A DNA stretch of 64,000 bases from Ectobius pallidus (lineage: Eukaryota > Arthropoda > Insecta > Blattodea > Ectobiidae). The notes beneath the pieces were generated by a model, which saw only the letters and a list, made by a program, of their open reading frames with translations, searched no databases and was not told the origin of the DNA. The stretch is from positions 56,519,620 through 56,583,619 of the forward strand of contig CAXKWD010000007.1 in NCBI GenBank assembly GCA_964059195.1, in the 5' to 3' direction. The position numbers and the translations under genes are program-made. Shown one piece after another: positions 58,447 to 64,000 of this stretch; the first letter of the stretch is position 1; each line of letters begins with the position of its first letter.

Positions 58447-58727
58447 ACAGTGCCGTATTTAAGCCTAGGCAGACTAGGCAGATTTGAAGGGGCGGCTTTT
58501 AAGCTGTTACTGTCCTTCTTCTTCTTCTTCATTTTAATATATTGAACATTTTATTCATAACTCTTCAAAATAGTAAACTAATGCAACGCACAATGAAATA
58601 GACATGAATAATATTGACAACAAACGCTAAAATTTAATCGACGATCTAGTTCCGTTGTTATCAATGAAATTGGAAATCGCTTTCCATTTAACCGTCTTTG
58701 ATTAAACTCTGACATTCCATTAATACG

Positions 58728-58758
<31 letters not shown>

Positions 58759-58870
58759 GCCTATATTCCAGTTACAATAATGCTTATTGTATGTTACTTT
58801 GTTGTACATTCATGTGGAAATAAGGGGCGAAAATATTTTTCCCTGCCTAGGGACGCATAAGTAGTGAAAC
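58447..58870. mobile_element. Possible hAT remnant
   Basis: cagtgccgtatttaagccta and actaggcag at the left resemble a hAT terminus. A weak inverted partner (ccctgcctagggacgcataa) lies at 58840-58860. An ATT microsatellite sits at 58730-58757. No transposase. Confidence 0.35.
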
Positions 58871-59976
58871 AGTTCGTAATCCCCTAATCAGAGGTACTCC
58901 GTTTTGTAATCAGCTCCTACCTTGTCTAGAAGATTTACAGGAACCGGCCACGACTGCTCAGCGGATACACCAGGTGATCTTCGTATCTCGGGTGCTGGTT
59001 GGGTAAAGTTATTATTTAAGGGTTCTTACTACTATGATTGTCCAATGAAGACCCAAAGTTGACTGGTAAGATTATTATTTATTAATACCAAAAATCACTT
59101 AAATCAGATGAAGAATTATTGAGCTGTAGTTTGAATGTCAGGGGGGTAGAATGATCTAACCTCACTATATAATGTTTTTATCTGACGTTCTCGTCCTCTA
59201 CTTAATGCAGGATAATGTCTCCTTCTAGAATCCGTCGACCACTGGTACTTACATGTGTTTCACTGATTCTACAAGGTGGTATAGGCTATACTGCAGCCTT
59301 ACCGCAAGTACCTACGTAGTCAATGATTATACTTGGAATAATACTGTTAGTGACAGGGATCAGTCCCAGATCACTAAATATCTTAGTAAAATATAGGAGA
59401 AGCCCTGTGCTTCCCTATAGAAATATTACTTATAGAATGTGGACCCCCACGCTAATCGTGTGGTCCCGGCAGAAATATCAAAATACTCCTGCAGTCTATG
59501 ACGACTCGCCAGGAAGTGCCACTACAATCTCTATATCATTCTGTCCTCCCATCGTTCCTTCAATATACCCCTACTTTTCACACACAACAAATAAAAACTT
59601 ATGTTACTACATTTTTGAGCTTTTTCAATTGTAAACTCGTTTTTCATTGGCTAGCAGGCTCTAAGCGTCTAATGCTACGGCTCTGCTGCTCCTGGGTTTA
59701 ACGCATTTCTCTCTTCTCAGAATTTAATGACAATTCTACTAAGAGTTATACAGAGTTTATTTCCCAGTGCTATTTCGTAGAGCTCGTCTATTGAGTGCCT
59801 CTTACCTCTATTCACACTGTTTTTAGTTGAAAAGAGCTACACTCCAGTAACAATAACTGTCTCGTGTCCCCTGTGGTGAATGCATACAGAAGATGGATTT
59901 TACTTGTAAAATACATGGAATTCCGTCTGAGACATTTTGTATGTTAAAGTCTAAGTTTCATTTCCATTCCCAGCTA
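58871..59976. other. Unassigned intron sequence
   Basis: Nothing recognised; two overlapping short frames at 59323-59701 show no family pattern. Confidence 0.35.
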
Positions 59977-60294
59977 CTTTAATATATTTTATACTTGTAA
60001 CCTTTTAATATAATATTTCAGCAATGTAATATTCTTACTCTGACTATTGTTTTTCAGTAAAGTAATATTTTTAATCTGACTATTGTTTTTCAGTAATGTA
60101 ATATTTTTAATTTGAATAATATTTAAATCTATTAACTTTAATATATTTTATACTTGTAACCTTTTAATATAATATTTCAGCAATGTAATATTCTTACTCT
60201 GACTATTGTTTTTCAGTAAATTAATATTTTTAATCTGACTATTGTTTTTCAGTAATGTAATATTTTTAATTTGAATAATATTTAAATCTATTAA
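59977..60294 (+). repeat. 159-bp tandem duplication with internal ~45-bp repeats
   Basis: Units 59977-60135 and 60136-60294 are nearly identical. Each contains three variants of tctgactattgtttttcagt. Confidence 0.95.
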
Positions 60295-60384
60295 CATGTC
60301 ATGATCATGGTATTTATTTGGTTACCAGGATCGTGACTTCATCAGTAGCTAAATACGCCCTTGCGTGGTGACTGCTTGAATTTA

Positions 60385-60625
60385 TACGAGTAATAGGGCA
60401 GTTGATTAAGATTCTGCGTTGCAAACCGGAGGGTTGCAAGTTCGATTCTCATGCGGTCGTTGGTATTTTTCTTTTGCCCATATACTTTATGGTGGCACTT
60501 TAACTCTGAGTCGTATAAGCCTCTAACAGAAATAAGTACCAGAAAAAATCCGGCCATGTGTAAGACCTTACCACCTTCATGTGCCGAAGGTCTAAAATTC
60601 TGGAAGCCTTAACCTCCTGGAATTG
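60385..60625 (+). mobile_element. SINE family A, divergent copy
   Basis: Head with gttgcaagttcgattctcat (B-box) and body with cctctaacagaaataagtac and ccttcatgtgccgaaggtct. Ends are not precise. Confidence 0.8.
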
Positions 60626-61211
60626 TTGTTTTGAGAAAGAACCGGTCATTAATGGTACTTCGCGAAGGGCATAAACTAAAATTCATTGCCACCAGGTATA
60701 ATGTGGAAGCAGTAGCAGTAATTTTGGAAAGACAATATCTCTCTCTCTCTCAAACGTACCAGCTTCCTCTCATAGATGACACAGATTTGGCAACTGTATT
60801 TTTTCATGCCACGGATTTGTAGGATCAAATCTATTCTATTTACTGCCTTCTGAGAAAATATTGTAATTGTTAGAAATTCCATGGGAGATTCAATGCTAAT
60901 ATTACTGAAAGTGTTAATATAAAATGTAGAAATTATGCTGAGTATAATAAAACAGTAATAAAATAAATAATACAAAATATGTTGCAGAAACTTTCACAAA
61001 ATTTATCATGTTAAAGTTTGCATTATTGAGATGCTTAGGGTTACGAAAGAAACCAGCATTTATCATTCAAAAATTAATATACAACCTCCGGAGTTCAATA
61101 CATTTAGGGACCTTACCGAATTATTGATAAAATGTTCTCTTTACAGCCTAACACATATTAAGAGAATCAATAATTGGTAGGACTATCCGATTAGTTTTCC
61201 TAGGTCAAGGA
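60626..61211. other. Unassigned AT-rich intron sequence
   Basis: Nothing recognised apart from a short tctctctctctc run near 60740. Confidence 0.35.
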
Positions 61212-61225
61212 AATAAATCGTAATA

Positions 61226-61515
61226 AAAAAAAGTAAAGTGTTCCCTATTACAGGCCATGGAGGCCCAGAGGGTTCCAGGAGGTTGAGGCTTCCAGATTTT
61301 TAGACATCGGCACATGAAGGTGGTAAGGTTGTCAGGCTTACGCACCGGCCGCCTTTACCCCCAGGATTGCTCCGGGTACTCGTTTCTGTTAGAGGCTGAG
61401 TCGACCCCAGGGCCATAGTGCCAATTGAAAAACTCCAACGACCTCATCGGGGATTGAACCCGCGACCTTCCGGTTTGTAACGCAGCGCCTCAACCACTAC
61501 GCTACGGCGTACCCC
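61226..61515 (-). mobile_element. SINE family A, full length, minus strand
   Basis: A 14-bp target duplication AATAAATCGTAATA lies at 61212-61225 and 61516-61529. The minus-strand head reads GGGGTACGCCGTAGCGTAGT and the body matches the copy at 836. The 3' end is A-rich. Confidence 0.95.
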
Positions 61516-61529
61516 AATAAATCGTAATA

Positions 61530-62023
61530 GAGAGTGCAATTAAACGAAGTCAATATAATTTACAACTTTAATTAATATAAGAAACCTTGGGGGCCTCAAT
61601 AACTGAAAACTGAAATTTAACAGTAAGTTAGAGCCATATGGCTTCTGTACACATGAGGCCGCAAAATCTTGAAACAAAATACTTTTGGGTAAACATTTCC
61701 AAAAATGCAATCCATGAAGAACGGAACGGAGTATTACGAGAGATACAATACACTGTTTCAGACCTACAAAACTGTGTAGTGCTGAATGGCAAATAAAATA
61801 TGCTTCAAAAGAGAACTTCATTGTGAGTAGACATTGCAATAATAATAGGCCTAATAATAATAATAATAATAATAGTAAATTTTTACTAGAAATGTCAAGT
61901 ATTATACAAGAGGTCTTTATACTACGGACCTAAGGCCTGTTAACAGAATTAAATAAATTTGGCCGACAACAGTGTTTTTAACACTGTCTTCGCTGACCAG
62001 AATAAATAAATAAATTTATTATT
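61530..62023. other. Unassigned intron sequence
   Basis: Short (aat)n run at 61848-61874 next to a TAGGCCTA; otherwise nothing. Confidence 0.35.
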
Positions 62024-62032
62024 ACAAATCAT

Positions 62033-62257
62033 CTAAACTAAACTCCTAACTAAACTCCGTGGCGCTACATCCCTGAAGGGGCAAGGCCTACCGCCCGACC
62101 GCTGCGTCATCTACCATAGGCAGATGGAAGGATTGGTGGCATGTGGTCAGCATGCCGACACCCACGGCCATTAATGGTGGTTTCCATGACCGGAGCCGCT
62201 ACTTCTCTATCATGTAGCTCCTCAATTTGAATCACGAGGCTGAATGCCCCCTTATTA
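62033..62257 (-). mobile_element. SINE family B, 5'-truncated
   Basis: Matches the body and tail of the copy at 40248-40560 (catgtggtcagcatgccgac, cttctctatcatgtagctcc) and lacks the tRNA-like head. A 9-bp duplication ACAAATCAT lies at 62024-62032 and 62258-62266. Confidence 0.92.
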
Positions 62258-62266
62258 ACAAATCAT

Positions 62267-62460
62267 TTACAAATGTAAATTATAACGCCACCCCAAAAAC
62301 ACAAAGCCAAAAAAAACGGTGCAAGCCTTTCGATATCACCTGCCCTTCAGGCATGAAACACGCTCATTCAAGCAAGTTAATTATAAACGTCTTTAGTGAA
62401 AAGCGTCATATAATTAAATGAAAAATTATATTGCCAAGACTTGAGAACATAACTTTCAGT

Positions 62461-62539
<79 letters not shown>

Positions 62540-63207
62540 GTAATAATAATAATAATAATAAATCAGTTCAAATCTTACATTTACTCATAGATTTTCTTAT
62601 TTCTCTCCCACAGAATTCAAGCTGACATAATTGACTGACATAGATACTGTAAGAATTCTTCTTTTAAAAGCGTGCTTTATTACAGGTTTTCTTAACTGAA
62701 CTTACAATGAGATTTATCACGAGTATAAAAGTGTCTCATCTTCAAGAAATTGTACATTCATTTGCTGAAAGAAGCGTGTAATAATTATATGTAATTGTAT
62801 TATTTTACTATTGGCCTACTCTCTTATTAATGCTGTTGTTAATGGTGAGTGACAATAGCAAATAGTGTGGATGTGGCACAGAATAATTAGTTTCTGACAT
62901 GCTGTGACGAGGGTCTCTACACAAGGAAGCCGCCGTACCTGTTTGGGGTCTTGACAATGGGAACTGTTTTTTTTCGCTCGCGGAGTTGCCTGAAATAATT
63001 ATCTTGCGAGAACTCCTAAACAGCAGTTTTTCGTGCCGTTGGGCCATAAAACTCCGTGCATGATTCTACATGAACACTTTCTTTGAATGAACTGAATTTA
63101 TTATTTACGTTATGCCTAATCCCTTTCGGCATTTCCAGTTCGTGGCCGTACGGTATTTGAACGTTCTTTTAGAGTAGCTAGTAGTGTAATAAAATGTATG
63201 AATATAC
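62267..63207. other. Intron 1 sequence next to exon 1, with an AAT microsatellite
   Basis: Besides the microsatellite at 62463-62562, nothing recognised. Confidence 0.4.
62463..62562 (+). repeat. (AAT)n microsatellite
   Basis: About 33 units with few interruptions; produces an artefactual poly-Asn frame. Confidence 0.97.
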
Positions 63208-63355
63208 CGAGTCTATTAAGTCCATGACTATAATGGCCTTTGTAGTCTGCATCGACGAGAACATTGGCAAGCTGCAGGGCGTGGTCGTCTCGAACTCCCA
63301 GTACAGAGAGTGCCTCTCGTATGAAGCGAGATACCTCCTCTCGTCGCACAACCAT
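63208..63355 (-). CDS. Ldh_2-family dehydrogenase, exon 1 (codons 1-49 plus 1 nt)
   Basis: Encodes the N-terminal helices and the first active-site segment, reading YKGHYSHGLNRL at the exon end. With the Met at 63355 as residue 1, His44 and Arg48 fall here and Tyr52 in exon 2. As I recall it, E. coli AllD uses the same residue numbers for its active-site His, Arg and Tyr, and this supports the chosen start. An in-frame Met 19 codons upstream (63412) is possible but its extension resembles nothing. The bases just before the ATG read tttagttatcag, a plausible acceptor, so a 5' untranslated exon may exist further up. The exon ends CTC G | gtatatt, phase 1. Confidence 0.88.
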
Positions 63356-63867
63356 GCTGATAACTAAATTAATTACACATCTCTTATCACTATTTCTACA
63401 TGCGATGTGCAAACACTAAACAATAGACACTGTTTGGAAAAGTTTAAAATTAAATCATTAAATCCATCATGCGTTTCATGTAATGTGTATTTTTCTAAGT
63501 TTCCGTGCCAGGAGGCACAGCTTCATTATTTTGTCCTGTAATTTTCGTATCAGAATTTAAAAACCTATATGGGATACTGCAAACATTTGTTAGTATTTTC
63601 AGAAAACTTTCCCCGAAGATGGCAGTATTAAGGCCTATATATATTTCTAAATTTTACTGGGTTTTTAAAAAAATAACATTTATCTAACATGCTTTGTGAT
63701 TACATTAATGTAGGCCTATATCCAATGCTGTAGTTGGGTTGACGCGGGGAGACGGCGTCCCCCAAATTGTAAGAATTGTAAAATTAAAAAACTAATAAAT
63801 TGCATTTCCACATACTCGAATCTGATGCGCCATAGAATGTGATGCGCAAGCACCCCAATTTTGAAAC

Positions 63868-63938
<71 letters not shown>

Positions 63939-64000
63939 TCAAAGTTTGTTGGCGAATGGAATACACATCAATTTTAGGAAATTTTGTTTTATTTTAGATA
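63356..64000. other. Upstream of the dehydrogenase start: possible 5' UTR, then unassigned sequence
   Basis: No TATA box or initiator that I would defend. A splice-acceptor-like stretch directly precedes the ATG, so the promoter may lie beyond the window. Confidence 0.4.
63868..63938 (+). repeat. (AAT)n microsatellite
   Basis: About 23 uninterrupted units. Confidence 0.97.

Larger units (their letters stand above)
9289..63355 (-). other. Partial host gene: Ldh_2-family malate/L-lactate dehydrogenase, four exons found
   Basis: Span of the only host gene I can support, on the minus strand. The four exons join with intact reading frame (phases 1, 1, 0) and give 183 codons; family members are usually about 330-370 residues, so the C-terminal half is missing. 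The introns run 63207-43665, 43475-26645 and 26528-9385 and are filled with transposons. The protein should be a soluble NAD(P)-dependent 2-hydroxyacid/2-oxoacid oxidoreductase of the Ldh_2 fold, related to ureidoglycolate dehydrogenase AllD and YjmC, and unrelated to classical lactate dehydrogenase. The physiological substrate in animals is not clear to me. No further exon was recognised between 1 and 9288. Confidence 0.88.

Noticed and set aside
62431..62625. Open frame with a long poly-Asn run
   Set aside because: Pure translation of the AAT microsatellite; the same holds for the poly-Leu frame at 63784-63966.
63356..63412. Upstream Met (63412) as start of the dehydrogenase
   Set aside because: The extension has no family resemblance and residue numbering from 63355 reproduces the recalled active-site positions; not fully excluded.

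Overview
This looks like nuclear DNA of a large-genome, transposon-rich arthropod. It is AT-rich, almost free of long ORFs, and full of tRNA-derived SINEs, non-LTR elements, Ty3/gypsy elements, Helitrons and hAT, Harbinger and mariner-type DNA transposons. An insect of the cockroach/polyneopteran type is my best guess; this is inference, not proof.

The only recognisable host gene lies on the minus strand and covers most of the window. Four coding exons of a malate/L-lactate dehydrogenase (Ldh_2 / AllD-YjmC fold) protein were found at 63355-63208, 43664-43476, 26644-26529 and 9384-9289. They splice in phase with GT-AG junctions to give codons 1-183, about half of a normal family member. The introns are 19.5, 16.8 and 17.1 kb. 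The remaining exons were not found below 9289 and probably lie outside the window. Nearly everything else is intronic mobile DNA.

Layout from low to high coordinate: 0.8-1.1 kb, a SINE with perfect target duplications; 2-7.5 kb, repeat-structured sequence with a possible BEL/Pao gag fragment; 8.8-9.15 kb, a Harbinger transposase fragment; 9.6-10.25 kb, a mariner fold-back; 10.7-17.0 kb, a LINE split by a hAT-type element and, in its ATT tail, by a CGGBP1-like hAT transposon that itself holds a MITE; 17.3-23.1 kb, gypsy copy 1 (minus) with a Helitron in its 3' LTR and a MITE in integrase; 25.6-26.2 kb, a 49-bp minisatellite; 28.2-30.0 kb, a non-LTR endonuclease fragment and a SINE; 30.0-37.8 kb, a fold-back element with arms of ~175-bp tandem repeats, interrupted by gypsy copy 2 (plus), whose 3' LTR holds a four-unit tandem Helitron array; 39.4-40.6 kb, a LINE fragment and a second SINE family; 44.4-49.2 kb, a degenerate Harbinger element; 51.1-56.4 kb, a TIR element carrying a nearly intact transposon of a family I cannot name, plus a hAT-like MITE; 57.5-58.4 kb, Helitrons; 60-62.3 kb, more SINEs; 63.2-63.4 kb, host exon 1.

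The most interesting signals are: two separately inserted gypsy copies that share one integrase-disrupting MITE, Helitrons in almost the same base of both 3' LTRs, the head-to-tail Helitron array, the fold-back element with satellite arms, the unclassified 2.3-kb transposon, and an excess of the palindrome TAGGCCTA.
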